Shown: positions 50,934 to 59,931 of the stretch, piece by piece
How positions within the stretch are numbered: position 1 is the stretch's first letter
Layout of the letters: the number at the start of each line of letters is the position of its first letter
Program-made: the position numbers and the translations under genes
Assembly (NCBI RefSeq): GCF_039534915.1
Contig: NZ_BAAAWE010000001.1
Coordinates: 6,324,001 to 6,388,000, forward strand
Length of the DNA stretch: 64,000 nucleotides
Direction of reading: 5' to 3'
Source of the DNA: Streptomyces roseofulvus
GTDB taxonomy: Bacteria > Actinomycetota > Actinomycetes > Streptomycetales > Streptomycetaceae
Notes under the pieces: model-generated
The model's database searches: none
What the model was told of the DNA's origin: nothing
What the model saw: only the letters and a program-made list of their open reading frames with translations

Positions 50934-52148
50934 ATGACGCGAACGGACCGGCAGCGCTGGCTGCTCCCCTCCCACCTGGTCGAACCGGGCGGGAGCGGGG
51001 CCGCCCGGCCGCGCCGTACCGTCCGCGACTGGGTCGTCGACACCGTGGTCTTCCTGCTCGCCGCCTTCTTCGGGCTCGTCGCCCTCGACACCAGCGCCCG
51101 CTACAACAGCGACGCCGTCAATCTGGTGGACCAGATCGTCGGCGCCCTCGCCTGCTGCGCGCTCTGGCTGCGCCGCCGGTGGCCCGTCGGGCTCGCCGCC
51201 GTGCTGGCCGTCGTCGGCGCCCTCGCCCCGGTCGCCGCCGGCGCCATGCTGGCGAGCCTCTTCAGCGTGGCCGTCCGCCGGCCCTTCCGGGAGATCGCCT
51301 GGATCCTCGGGATCGCCCTCGCCGGCGCCGTCGCCACCGTCTTCGTCCGGCCCGACCCCGAGACCGGCGCCGTCCTCGGCATCGTCCTCGGCGTCTCCCT
51401 CACCCTGCTCGTCACCGCCTGGGGCATGCTCGTCCGGGCCCGCCGCCAGCTCGTCGAGGCACTGCGCGAGCGCGCCGAGCGGGCCGAGACGGAGGCCGAG
51501 CTGCGGGCCGCGCAGGCCCAGCGGCTCGCCCGCGAGGCCATCGCCCGCGAGATGCACGACGTCCTCGCCCACCGGCTCACCCTGCTCAGCGTCCACGCCG
51601 GCGCCCTGGAGTTCCGGCCCGACGCCCCGCCCGAGCAGATCGCCCGCGCCGCCGGCGTCATCCGCGACAGCGCCCACGACGCCCTCCAGGACCTGCGCGA
51701 GATCATCGGCGTGCTGCGCGCCCCGGGGGAGGAGAACGGCGGCGGCGACCGGCCGCAGCCCACCCTCGCCACCCTCGGCGCGCTCGTCGACGAGTCCCGC
51801 GCGGCCGGGATGACGGTCGTCCTCGACTCCACCGTCGACGACCCCGGGACCGTACCCGCCGCCACCGGCCGCACCGTCTACCGCATCGCCCAGGAGGGCC
51901 TCACCAACGCCCGCAAGCACGCCCCCGGCGCCCGGGTCACCGTGCGGCTGCGCGGTCGGCCCGGCGACGGGCTCACCGTCGAGGTCCGCAATCCGGCCCC
52001 CGACGGACCCGTGCCGCACGTCCCCGGCTCCGGACAGGGCCTCATCGGGCTCTCCGAGCGCGCCGCCCTCGCCGGCGGGCGCCTCGACCACGGCCCGGCC
52101 CCCGGCGGCGGCTTCGCCGTCACCGCCTGGCTACCGTGGCCCCCATGA
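50934..52148 (+). CDS. NarL-type sensor histidine kinase
   Basis: A 404-residue kinase with about four to five membrane helices in the first ~165 residues and a short coiled-coil (ALRERAERAETEAELRAAQAQRLAREA). The phospho-acceptor His is in IAREMHDVLAHRLTLLSVHAG (HisKA_3), and the ATPase domain has TVYRIAQEGLTNARKHAPGA (N box) and GSGQGLIGLSERAALAGG (G box). ATG 50934 overlaps no other gene. Its stop overlaps the response regulator start (ATGA), so the two form a coupled operon. No transporter is adjacent, so the target genes are unknown. Confidence 0.93.
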   Translation: MTRTDRQRWLLPSHLVEPGGSGAARPRRTVRDWVVDTVVFLLAAFFGLVALDTSARYNSDAVNLVDQIVGALACCALWLRRRWPVGLAAVLAVVGALAPVAAGAMLASLFSVAVRRPFREIAWILGIALAGAVATVFVRPDPETGAVLGIVLGVSLTLLVTAWGMLVRARRQLVEALRERAERAETEAELRAAQAQRLAREAIAREMHDVLAHRLTLLSVHAGALEFRPDAPPEQIARAAGVIRDSAHDALQDLREIIGVLRAPGEENGGGDRPQPTLATLGALVDESRAAGMTVVLDSTVDDPGTVPAATGRTVYRIAQEGLTNARKHAPGARVTVRLRGRPGDGLTVEVRNPAPDGPVPHVPGSGQGLIGLSERAALAGGRLDHGPAPGGGFAVTAWLPWPP

Positions 52149-52831
52149 CCATCCGGCTGCTCCTCGTCGACGACGACCCCCTGGTCCGCGCGGGCCTCAC
52201 CCTGATGCTCGGCGGCGACGCGGCCGTCGAGATCGTCGGCGAGGGCTCCGACGGGAGCGAGGTCCCCGACCTCGTCGCCCGGCTCGCCCCCGACGTCGTC
52301 CTCATGGACATCCGCATGCCGCACGTCGACGGGCTCACCGCCACCGAACTGCTCCGCGCCCGCCCCGGCGCCCCCGAGGTGATCGTCCTGACCACCTTCC
52401 ACGCCGACGAGCAGGTGGTGCGCGCGCTGCGCGCCGGCGCCGCCGGGTTCGTCCTCAAGGACACCCCGCCCGCCGAGATCGTCGCCGCCGTCCGCCGGGT
52501 CGCCGCCGGCGACCCGGTGCTCTCCCCGGCCGTCACCCGCCAGCTGATGAGCCACGTGGCCGGCCGCCCCGAGGCCCGGCCCCGCCGGGCCGGCGCCGCC
52601 GAACGCCTCGCCGGGCTCGCCGACCGGGAGCGGGAGGTGGCCGTCGCCGTCGGCCGCGGCGCCTCCAACGCGGAGATCGCCGCCGAGCTGTACATGAGCG
52701 TGCCGACGGTGAAGACGTACGTCTCCCGGCTGCTCGCCAAGCTGGGCCTCAACAACCGGGTCCAGATCGCCCTCCTCGTCCACGACGCCGGTCTCCTCGA
52801 TCAGGACCCCCGGGACGGTACCGACGAGTAG
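52145..52831 (+). CDS. NarL-family response regulator
   Basis: A 228-residue response regulator. The receiver has D9-D11, phospho-acceptor Asp55 in VVLMDIRMPHVDGL, a Thr in VIVLTTFHAD and Lys in FVLKDTPPAE. The LuxR HTH is LADREREVAVAVGRGASNAEIAAELYMSVPTVKTYVSRLLAKLG. An Arg/Ala-rich linker (GRPEARPRRAGAAERL) connects the domains. It is translationally coupled to the kinase. It is followed almost directly by a thioesterase gene, which may be in the same transcript by chance. Confidence 0.94.
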   Translation: MTIRLLLVDDDPLVRAGLTLMLGGDAAVEIVGEGSDGSEVPDLVARLAPDVVLMDIRMPHVDGLTATELLRARPGAPEVIVLTTFHADEQVVRALRAGAAGFVLKDTPPAEIVAAVRRVAAGDPVLSPAVTRQLMSHVAGRPEARPRRAGAAERLAGLADREREVAVAVGRGASNAEIAAELYMSVPTVKTYVSRLLAKLGLNNRVQIALLVHDAGLLDQDPRDGTDE

Positions 52832-52832
52832 G

Positions 52833-53258
52833 GTGACGCGGGTGACCGATACCGCCACCCTCGCCATGGCCCGGGACATCCTGCGGGCCCAGCCCTTCAG
52901 CCGCCTCGTCGGCGCGGACGTCCGCGCCTTCGGCGACGGCGGCGCCACCCTCGAACTGCCGATCCGCGAGGACCTGCGCCAGCAGAACGGCTTCGTGCAC
53001 GGCGGAGTCCTCTCGTACGCCGCCGACAACGCGATCACCTTCGCCGCCGGCACCGTCCTCGGCCCGGCCGTCCTCACCGCCGGGTACTCCATCGACTACG
53101 TCCGCCCCGCCGTCGGCGTCACCCTCCGCGCCCGCGCCGAGGTGCTGCACGCGGGCCGGCGCCAGGCCGTCGTCCGCTGCGAACTCCTCACCGTCGACGA
53201 GGAGGGCGGGGAGACCGTCTGCGCCCTCGCCCAGGGCACCGTCCGCGCCGTCGGCTGA
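52833..53258 (+). CDS. PaaI-family hotdog thioesterase
   Basis: A 141-residue hotdog-fold thioesterase. The family signature QQNGFVHGGVLSYAADNAITFAA near residue 50 contains the HGG active-site loop and the catalytic acidic residue, and the final strands (RARAEVLHAGRRQAVVRCELL) complete the fold. PaaI-type enzymes hydrolyse aryl- or acyl-CoA thioesters, often as a housekeeping release of CoA. GTG 52833 starts 2 bp after the response regulator; GTG 52842 is an alternative. It is convergent with the Gfo/Idh gene. Confidence 0.9.
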   Translation: MTRVTDTATLAMARDILRAQPFSRLVGADVRAFGDGGATLELPIREDLRQQNGFVHGGVLSYAADNAITFAAGTVLGPAVLTAGYSIDYVRPAVGVTLRARAEVLHAGRRQAVVRCELLTVDEEGGETVCALAQGTVRAVG

Positions 53259-53271
53259 CCGCCGGCCGCGC

Positions 53272-54264
53272 TCAGTCCGCGACCCGCACCGGCCGCCGCT
53301 CGCGCCGGGACCGCTCGCAGGCGTCCGCGACCCGCAGCGCGGCCAGCGCCTCGTGCCCGTCGCACGGGTTCGGGACCTCGCCGCGCACCAGCCGGACGAA
53401 GGCGTCCAGCTCCGCCTCGTACGCCGGGGCGAAGCGCTCCAGGAAGCCGGGCCACGGCTTCGGCGGCGGCGCGGGGGAGTGCGGCTCCAGCGAGGTGAGC
53501 GGGGTGCGCTCGTCCAGGCCCACCGCCAACTGGTCCCGGTCGCCCGCCAGTTCCATCCGTACGTCGTACCCGGCGCCGTTGCAGCGGGTCGCCGTCGCCG
53601 TCACCAGCGTGCCGTCGTCCAGGGTGAGCAGCGCCGCGGCCGTGTCGACGTCGCCGGCCGCCCGGAACATCGCCGGGCCCGCGTCCGAGCCGGTCGCGTA
53701 CACCTCCACCACCTCCCGGCCGGTCACCCAGCGCACGATGTCGACGTCGTGCACCATGCAGTCCCGGAACAGCCCACCGGAGAGCGGCAGATACGCGGCG
53801 GGCGGCGGCTCCGGGTCCGAGGTCACCGTCCGTACCGTGTGCAGCCGGCCCAGCCGCCCCGCCCGGACCGCCTCCCTGGCCGCCCGGTACCCCGTGTCGA
53901 AGCGGCGCATGAAGCCCAGCTGGAGCTCGGTGCCCGCCTCCGCCACCGCCGCCAGCGCGGCCCGCGTGCCCGGCACGTCCAGCGCGATCGGCTTCTCGCA
54001 GAAGGCCGGCAGACCCGCCCGCGCGGCCCGGGCGATCAGCTCCGCGTGCGCGGCCGTCGCCGAGGCGATCACCACGGCGTCCAGGCCCCGCCCGAGCAGC
54101 GCCGGCACGTCCGGCACGGCCTCGGCGCCCACCGCCGCCGCCACCGCGGCCGCCCGCGCCGGATCGGCGTCGGCGACCACCAGCGCGCCGACCCCGGGAT
54201 GCCGGGCGAGCACCCCCGCGTGAAAACTCCCGATCCGGCCCGTACCGATGAGTCCGATGCGCAT
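53272..54264 (-). CDS. Gfo/Idh/MocA-family sugar or inositol dehydrogenase
   Basis: A 330-residue oxidoreductase. The N-terminal Rossmann motif is IGLIGTGRIGSFHAGVLARHPGV, and the family EKP motif is present as AFCEKPIALD near residue 92. The C-terminal alpha/beta domain has RDCMVHDVDIVRWVTGREVVEV, which supplies the catalytic Asp-His region (HDVDxxRW), as in myo-inositol dehydrogenase (IolG). NAD(P)-dependent oxidation of inositol or a related polyol is therefore likely. It is divergent from the GntR gene and the sugar ABC transporter (54387 onward), so it probably acts on the imported sugar. Confidence 0.9.
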   Translation of the reverse strand: MRIGLIGTGRIGSFHAGVLARHPGVGALVVADADPARAAAVAAAVGAEAVPDVPALLGRGLDAVVIASATAAHAELIARAARAGLPAFCEKPIALDVPGTRAALAAVAEAGTELQLGFMRRFDTGYRAAREAVRAGRLGRLHTVRTVTSDPEPPPAAYLPLSGGLFRDCMVHDVDIVRWVTGREVVEVYATGSDAGPAMFRAAGDVDTAAALLTLDDGTLVTATATRCNGAGYDVRMELAGDRDQLAVGLDERTPLTSLEPHSPAPPPKPWPGFLERFAPAYEAELDAFVRLVRGEVPNPCDGHEALAALRVADACERSRRERRPVRVAD

Positions 54265-54386
54265 GGCCCCACCGTGGGCGCCCCGCCGGACCGTGTCAAG
54301 GTTTGTCAGGACAAGCGCCGGCCACGTCCCGGTGAAGCCGGTACGACGCCTTCCCGGCGTCCCGGGGCGGGGCTACGCTCCCAGCC

Positions 54387-55139
54387 GTGGCCAAGCAGTC
54401 CGGATCCCCCCTGCCGCCGTTCTCCGTGGACCGCGCCAGCCCGGTCCCGCTCTACTTCCAGCTGGCCCGGCAGCTGGAGGAGGCCGTCGCCGACGGGACC
54501 CTGCCGCCCGGCACCCTCCTCGGCAACGAGATCGACCTCGCCGCACGCCTCGGCCTCTCCCGGCCCACCGTCCGCCAGGCCATCCGCACCCTCGTCGACC
54601 GCGGCCTCCTCGTCCGCCGCCGGGGCGTCGGCACCCAGGTCGTCCACTCCCGCGTCCGCCGCCCCCTGGAGCTCAGCAGCCTCTACGACGACCTGGAGGC
54701 CGCCGGCCACCGCCCCGCCACCCGTGTCCTCGTCGACCGCGTCGAACCCGCCGGACCGGCCGTCGCCGCCGCCCTCGGCGTCCCCGAGGGCACCGGCGTC
54801 CACTACCTGGAGCGGCTGCGCACCGCGCACGGCGAGCCGCTGGCGTACCTCCGCAACCACCTCCCCGCCGGGCTCGTCGACGCCGCCGCCCTGGAGACCA
54901 CCGGGCTCTACCGGCTGCTCCGCGCCGCCGCGCTCACCCTGCACACCGCCCGCCAGTCGATCGGCGCCCGCGCCGCCGCCCCCGAGGAGGCCGCCCTCCT
55001 CGCCGAGGAGCCCGGCGCGCCGGTGCTCACCATGGAGCGCACCACCTTCGACGCGACCGGCCGGCCCGTGGAGTCCGGCTCCCACCTCTACCGGGCCGGC
55101 CGCTACTCCTTCGAGTTCCAGCTGATGGTCCGTCCGTAG
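54387..55139 (+). CDS. GntR-family regulator (HutC/UTRA subfamily)
   Basis: A 250-residue regulator. The N-terminal winged helix is VPLYFQLARQLEEAVADGTLPPGTLLGNEIDLAARLGLSRPTVRQAIRTLVDRGLLVRRRGVGT, and the C-terminal UTRA ligand domain has VHYLERLRTAHGEPLAYLRNHLP and a final FEFQLMV strand. UTRA domains bind sugars or other metabolites. GTG 54387 was kept. It sits between the divergent dehydrogenase and the sugar ABC operon, and probably represses both in the absence of the imported sugar. Confidence 0.93.
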   Translation: MAKQSGSPLPPFSVDRASPVPLYFQLARQLEEAVADGTLPPGTLLGNEIDLAARLGLSRPTVRQAIRTLVDRGLLVRRRGVGTQVVHSRVRRPLELSSLYDDLEAAGHRPATRVLVDRVEPAGPAVAAALGVPEGTGVHYLERLRTAHGEPLAYLRNHLPAGLVDAAALETTGLYRLLRAAALTLHTARQSIGARAAAPEEAALLAEEPGAPVLTMERTTFDATGRPVESGSHLYRAGRYSFEFQLMVRP

Positions 55140-55237
55140 GCGCGCCGGAGCGGGGGCGGGGCCCCCTGACGAGCGCCCTGACCCGCATGACCGATACTGC
55201 AATGCACGCAGAAGGACACAAAGGAGGGCACGGCCTC

Positions 55238-56257
55238 GTGACCAGGCTTCGGACAGGAGGGGTACGCGCCGCGATCGGCGCCGTGCTCGCACTCGCGCTC
55301 ACGGGAGCGCTCGCCGGGTGCAGCAGCACGGGCGGCAAGCGGGCGGAGGACGCCCGCAAGGCGGCCGCGGCCCAGGGCCGGGCGGCCGTGGACACCCCCC
55401 GCTGGTCCTTCGCGATGGTGACCCACTCGGGCGACGGGGACACCTTCTGGGACATCGTCCAGAACGGCGCCGAGCAGGCCGCCGCCAAGGACAACATCAA
55501 CTTCCTCTACGCCCACAGCGACGAGGCCCAGCAGCAGGCGCAGCTGATCGACTCGTACGTCGCCAAGGGCGTCGACGGGCTCATCGTGACCCTCGCCAAG
55601 CCCGACGCCATGAAGGCCGCCGTGGCGAAGGCCGTCAAGGCCGGCATCCCGGTGATCACCGTGAACTCCGGCGCCGAGCAGTCCAAGGCGTACGGCGCCC
55701 TCACCCACATCGGCCAGGACGAGACCGTCGCCGGCCAGGCCGTCGGCGAGGAGCTGACGAAGCGCGGGAGGAAGAAGGCCCTCTGCGTCCTGCACGAACA
55801 GGGCAACGTCGGCCACGAGCAGCGCTGCGCCGGCACGAAGGAGACCTTCGGCGGCGAGCTGGTCAACCTCTACGTCGACGGCACCAACATGCCCGACGTG
55901 AAGGCGTCCATCGAGGCCAAGCTCCAGTCCGACAAGGACGTCGACGCCGTCGTCACCCTCGGCGCCCCCTTCGCCGACGCCGCCGTCCAGGCCGCGAAGA
56001 GCGCCGGCAGCAAGGCCGAGATCGACACCTTCGACCTCAACGCCAAGGTCGCCGCCGCCCTCGCCGACGGCACCCTCGGCTTCGCCGTCGACCAGCAGCC
56101 CTACCTCCAGGGCTACGAGGCCGTCGACCTGCTCTGGCTCTACCGCTACAACGCCGACGTCCTCGGCGGCGGCAAGCCCGTCCTCACCGGGCCGCAGATC
56201 ATCACGAAGGACCAGGCCGGGGCCCTGAAGCAGTACGCGGAGCGGGGGACCCGATGA
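55238..56257 (+). CDS. Sugar ABC transporter substrate-binding lipoprotein
   Basis: A 339-residue periplasmic-binding-protein type I lipoprotein. After GTG 55238 (AAAGGAGGG upstream), a signal peptide ends in the lipobox LAGC near Cys28. The mature protein has the ribose/xylose-type fold: FAMVTHSGDGDTFWDIVQNGAEQAA, GVDGLIVTLAKPDAMKAAVAKAV, IPVITVNSG, and FAVDQQPYLQGYEAVDLLWLY. It is anchored outside the membrane and delivers a monosaccharide or polyol to the permease that follows. The order binding protein-permease-ATPase-ROK kinase resembles the frcBCAK layout of rhizobia, but the sugar is not known. Confidence 0.92.
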   Translation: MTRLRTGGVRAAIGAVLALALTGALAGCSSTGGKRAEDARKAAAAQGRAAVDTPRWSFAMVTHSGDGDTFWDIVQNGAEQAAAKDNINFLYAHSDEAQQQAQLIDSYVAKGVDGLIVTLAKPDAMKAAVAKAVKAGIPVITVNSGAEQSKAYGALTHIGQDETVAGQAVGEELTKRGRKKALCVLHEQGNVGHEQRCAGTKETFGGELVNLYVDGTNMPDVKASIEAKLQSDKDVDAVVTLGAPFADAAVQAAKSAGSKAEIDTFDLNAKVAAALADGTLGFAVDQQPYLQGYEAVDLLWLYRYNADVLGGGKPVLTGPQIITKDQAGALKQYAERGTR

Positions 56258-57318
56258 GCGCCACGGCACCCCCGTCCGCACCGGGCGACGGCATCGACCA
56301 CGTCGACGAACGCCTCCTGCGCACCACCCCGCTGAAGAAGCTCCTCGCCCGCCCCGAGCTGGGCTCGGTCGTCGGCGCGATCGCCGTCTTCGCCTTCTTC
56401 TCGGTCGCCGCCGACGGCTTCCTGCGCCCCTCCAGCCTCGGCACCGTCCTGTACGCGGCCTCCACCCTCGGCATCATGGCCGTCCCGGTCGCCCTGCTGA
56501 TGATCGGCGGCGAGTTCGACCTCTCCGCCGGCGTCCTCGTCACCAGCTCCGCGCTGGTGTCGTCGATGTTCAGCTACCAGATGACCGCGAACGTCTGGGT
56601 CGGCGTCGGCGTCTCGCTGCTCGTCACCCTGGCCGTCGGCGCCTTCAACGGCTTCATGCTGACCCGGACGAGACTGCCCAGCTTCATCATCACGCTCGGC
56701 ACCTTCCTCATGCTGACCGGCCTGAACCTGGGCGTCACCAAGCTGATCACCGGCACCGTCTCCACCAAGTCGATCGCCGACATGGAGGGCTTCCCCTCCG
56801 CCCACTCCGTCTTCGCCTCCACCCTCACGGTCGGGAGCGTGGAGCTGAAGGTCACCATCCTGTGGTGGCTCGCGCTCGTGGCGGTGGCCACCTGGATCCT
56901 GCTCCGCACCCGCTTCGGCAACTGGATCTTCGCCGTCGGCGGCGGCGCCGACGCGGCCCGCGCGGTCGGCGTCCCGGTCCACCGCACCAAGATCGGCCTC
57001 TACATGGGCGTCGCCTTCTGCGCCTGGATCGCCGGCCAGCACCTGCTCTTCTCCTTCGACGTCGTGCAGTCCGGCGAAGGCGTCGGGAACGAGCTGATCT
57101 ACATCATCGCGGCCGTCATCGGCGGATGCCTGATCACCGGCGGCTACGGATCGGCCATCGGCTCCGCCGTCGGCGCCCTGATCTTCGGCATGACCAGCAA
57201 GGGCATCGTCTACGCCGAGTGGAACCCCGACTGGTTCAAGTTCTTCCTGGGCGCGATGCTGCTGCTCGCGACCCTGCTGAACGCCTGGATCCGCAGGCGC
57301 GTGGAGGCGACCAAGTGA
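56254..57318 (+). CDS. Sugar ABC transporter permease (CUT2/BPD-2 type)
   Basis: A 354-residue inner-membrane permease with about 9-10 hydrophobic segments. Family features are GIMAVPVALLMIGGEFDLSAGVLV near residue 72, NGFMLTRTRLPSFIITLGTFLMLTGLNLG, and the C-terminal GGCLITGGYGSAIGSAVGALIFGM, the EAA-like region for ATPase contact. ATG 56254 overlaps the binding-protein stop (ATGA), so the genes are coupled. It forms the pore of a ribose/fructose-type importer, probably as a homodimer since only one permease gene is present. Confidence 0.93.
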   Translation: MSATAPPSAPGDGIDHVDERLLRTTPLKKLLARPELGSVVGAIAVFAFFSVAADGFLRPSSLGTVLYAASTLGIMAVPVALLMIGGEFDLSAGVLVTSSALVSSMFSYQMTANVWVGVGVSLLVTLAVGAFNGFMLTRTRLPSFIITLGTFLMLTGLNLGVTKLITGTVSTKSIADMEGFPSAHSVFASTLTVGSVELKVTILWWLALVAVATWILLRTRFGNWIFAVGGGADAARAVGVPVHRTKIGLYMGVAFCAWIAGQHLLFSFDVVQSGEGVGNELIYIIAAVIGGCLITGGYGSAIGSAVGALIFGMTSKGIVYAEWNPDWFKFFLGAMLLLATLLNAWIRRRVEATK

Positions 57319-58103
57319 CCACGACCCCGCTGGTGGAGCTGACCGGCGTCAGCAAGTACTACGGCAACATCCGCGCCCTCGAAGGGGTCTCCCTGGAGGT
57401 CCGCGCGGGCGAGATCTCCTGCGTCCTCGGCGACAACGGCGCCGGCAAGTCCACCCTCATCAAGATCGTCGCCGGCCTCCACCGGCACGACTCCGGCACC
57501 TTCCGCATCGAGGGCGAGGAGGTCGCGCTCGCCAACCCCCGCGACGCCCTCGACCGGGGCATCGCCACCGTCTACCAGGACCTGGCCGTCGTCCCCCTGA
57601 TGCCCGTCTGGCGGAACTTCTTCCTCGGCTCCGAGCCGACCAGGGGCAAGGGTCCCTTCAAGCGGCTCGACACCGAGCACATGCGGACCACCACCCGCGC
57701 GGCGCTGCTCCGCATGGGCATCGACCTGCGGGACGTCGACCAGCCCATCGGCACCCTGTCCGGCGGCGAACGCCAGTGCGTGGCCATCGCCCGCGCGGTC
57801 CACTTCGGTGCCAAGGTCCTCGTCCTCGACGAGCCGACCGCCGCCCTCGGCGTCAAGCAGTCCGGCGTCGTCCTCAAGTACGTGGCCGCCGCCCGCGACC
57901 AGGGCCTCGGCGTGGTCCTCATCACCCACAACCCGCACCACGCCTACCTCGTCGGCGACCGGTTCGTGCTGCTCAAGCGCGGTGTGATGGCCGCGAGCCA
58001 CACCAAGGAGTCCGTGACGCTCGACGAGTTGACCCGCCAGATGGCCGGCGGCAGCGAGCTGGACGACCTCCGCCACGAGCTGGAGCGCCCCTCCGGCCCG
58101 TGA
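57315..58103 (+). CDS. Sugar ABC transporter ATP-binding protein (single NBD)
   Basis: A 262-residue ATPase with one nucleotide-binding domain: Walker A GDNGAGKSTLIK near residue 39, signature LSGGERQCVAIARAV, Walker B VLVLDEPTAALG, switch region LITHNPHHA. Most CUT2 sugar importers have a fused double-NBD ATPase of ~500 residues; the single-NBD form fits the FrcA-type subgroup. GTG 57315 overlaps the permease stop (GTGA). It energises the importer formed with the preceding two genes and is followed 56 bp later by the ROK kinase. Confidence 0.93.
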   Translation: MTTTPLVELTGVSKYYGNIRALEGVSLEVRAGEISCVLGDNGAGKSTLIKIVAGLHRHDSGTFRIEGEEVALANPRDALDRGIATVYQDLAVVPLMPVWRNFFLGSEPTRGKGPFKRLDTEHMRTTTRAALLRMGIDLRDVDQPIGTLSGGERQCVAIARAVHFGAKVLVLDEPTAALGVKQSGVVLKYVAAARDQGLGVVLITHNPHHAYLVGDRFVLLKRGVMAASHTKESVTLDELTRQMAGGSELDDLRHELERPSGP

Positions 58104-58159
58104 CCCGCCCCGCCGCAACATCACGCGGACCCGACACCCCTCCTGGCAGAATCGAGCCG

Positions 58160-59320
58160 ATGAGTACCTACCGTGACCCCGCCCGGGGCGGCGTCCTGCG
58201 GACCGTCGGGACCCGCGAGCGGCGCTCCCACCTGTCGGCGCCCCGGGTGCCGACGGTGGGCATCGACATCGGCGGGACCAAGGTGATGGCGGGCGTCGTC
58301 GACGCCGACGGCACCATCCTGGAGAAGATCCGCACCGAGACCCCCGACAAGTCCAAGAGCCCCAAGGTCGTCGAGGACACCATCGTCGAACTGGTCCTGG
58401 ACCTCTCCGACCGGCACGACGTGCACGCCGTCGGCATCGGCGCGGCCGGCTGGGTCGACGCCGACCGGGCCCGCGTCCTCTTCGCCCCGCACCTCGCCTG
58501 GCGCAACGAACCCCTCCGCGACGCCCTCCAGGACCGGCTCGCCGTCCCCGTCATGGTGGACAACGACGCCAACACCGCCGCCTGGGCCGAGTGGCGCTTC
58601 GGCGCCGGCCGAGGCGAGGACCACCTCGTCATGATCACCCTCGGTACGGGTATCGGCGGTGCCATCCTGGAGGACGGCAAGGTCAAGCGGGGCAAGTACG
58701 GGGTCGCCGGCGAGTTCGGGCACATGCAGGTCGTGCCCGGCGGCCACCGCTGCCCCTGCGGCAACCGCGGCTGCTGGGAGCAGTACAGCTCCGGCAACGC
58801 CCTGGTCCGCGAGGCCCGCGAGCTGGCCGCCGCCGACTCCCCGGTGGCGTACGGCATCATCGAGCGGGTCAAGGGGAACGTCCCCGACATCACCGGTCCG
58901 CTCATCACCGAGCTGGCCCGCGAGGGCGACGCCATGTGCGTCGAACTGCTCCAGGACATCGGGCAGTGGCTCGGCGTCGGCATCGCCAACCTCGCCGCCG
59001 CCCTCGACCCCTCCTGCTTCGTCATCGGCGGCGGCGTCTCCGCCGCCGACGACCTGCTCATCGGCCCCGCCCGGGACGCCTTCCGCCGCCACCTCACCGG
59101 CCGCGGATACCGCCCCGAGGCCCGGATCACCCGCGCCCAGCTCGGCCCCGAGGCCGGCATGGTCGGCGCCGCCGACCTCGCCCGGCTGGTCGCCCGCCGG
59201 TTCCGCCGCGCCAACCGGCGCCGGGTGGAGCGCTTCGAGCGGTACGAGCGGTACGCGCAGGCGCTCCGCCCCGGGACGCACGGCCGGGCCTCCCGCACCC
59301 CGGAGGACCCCGGCTCATGA
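58160..59320 (+). CDS. ROK-family sugar kinase (glucokinase-like)
   Basis: A 386-residue ROK kinase. The phosphate-binding motif is VGIDIGGTKVMAGVV near residue 37, the catalytic Asp is in VPVMVDNDANTAAWAEW, the second phosphate motif is TLGTGIGGAI, and the zinc signature CPCGNRGCWEQYSSG is complete. It should phosphorylate the sugar brought in by the ABC transporter upstream. From memory, the equivalent gene in S. coelicolor is the second glucokinase-like gene, so glucose or a related hexose may be accepted. The first ~33 residues and an Arg-rich C-terminal tail (RRFRRANRRRVERFERYERY) extend beyond the core. The next gene starts within its stop region (ATGA). Confidence 0.92.
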   Translation: MSTYRDPARGGVLRTVGTRERRSHLSAPRVPTVGIDIGGTKVMAGVVDADGTILEKIRTETPDKSKSPKVVEDTIVELVLDLSDRHDVHAVGIGAAGWVDADRARVLFAPHLAWRNEPLRDALQDRLAVPVMVDNDANTAAWAEWRFGAGRGEDHLVMITLGTGIGGAILEDGKVKRGKYGVAGEFGHMQVVPGGHRCPCGNRGCWEQYSSGNALVREARELAAADSPVAYGIIERVKGNVPDITGPLITELAREGDAMCVELLQDIGQWLGVGIANLAAALDPSCFVIGGGVSAADDLLIGPARDAFRRHLTGRGYRPEARITRAQLGPEAGMVGAADLARLVARRFRRANRRRVERFERYERYAQALRPGTHGRASRTPEDPGS

Positions 59321-59895
59321 GCGTGCAGGAACGCCTGCCCGAGCAGCGCCACACCGAGCAGCGGATGCCGGAGGACCGCGGCCGGATGATCCGCCGCCGC
59401 TGGCTGACGGCGGTCATCATCGTCCTGCTCGTCGGCATCCCCGCCGGCTACCTGGTGATCTCCGCCGGGCAGAGCCGGGCGAGCGGCGTCGACAAGGAGC
59501 GCGAGTCCTCCGTCGTCGGCCTCCAGGACAACTGGCCCTCGCTGATGAAGCGCCGCATCTTCGAGGTCCCCGTCCCGGCGGGCGCCTCCGGCGTCGCCTA
59601 CTACGAGACCAGCAACTGGAAGACCAGCCGGCTCTACGTGCAGTTCACCACCACGGCGACCGGCCTCGACGCCTTCCTCGCCGAGTCCGGCACCAGCCGC
59701 TCGGCGCTCACCTCCGGCCGGATCACGGTCTCCGGCCGGGACGCCGACATCGTCGGCTGGACCTTCCCCGACGGCCTGACCTGGTCGGGCACCACCGTCA
59801 CCCGGGAGGACCCCCGCCCCACCTCCGACATCACCGTCGACCTCACCGATCCGGCCTTCCCGCGGGTCTTCACGGTCTCCACCACCAGCCCCTGA
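59317..59895 (+). CDS. Membrane-anchored conserved hypothetical protein, 192 aa
   Basis: A 192-residue protein with a cytoplasmic N-terminus rich in charged residues, one membrane helix (LTAVIIVLLVGIPAGYLVISA, near residues 30-50) and an extracytoplasmic beta-rich domain of ~140 residues (SRLYVQFTTTATGLDAFLAESG, WTFPDGLTWSGTTVTRED). I do not recognise a family. ATG 59317 overlaps the ROK kinase stop, so it is probably translated from the sugar-operon message. Its position suggests a link with the importer or its regulation, but nothing in the sequence confirms it. Confidence 0.78.
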   Translation: MSVQERLPEQRHTEQRMPEDRGRMIRRRWLTAVIIVLLVGIPAGYLVISAGQSRASGVDKERESSVVGLQDNWPSLMKRRIFEVPVPAGASGVAYYETSNWKTSRLYVQFTTTATGLDAFLAESGTSRSALTSGRITVSGRDADIVGWTFPDGLTWSGTTVTREDPRPTSDITVDLTDPAFPRVFTVSTTSP

Positions 59896-59931
59896 CCGGC
59901 GGGCCGCCCGCGGCGGGTGACAATGGACCCC

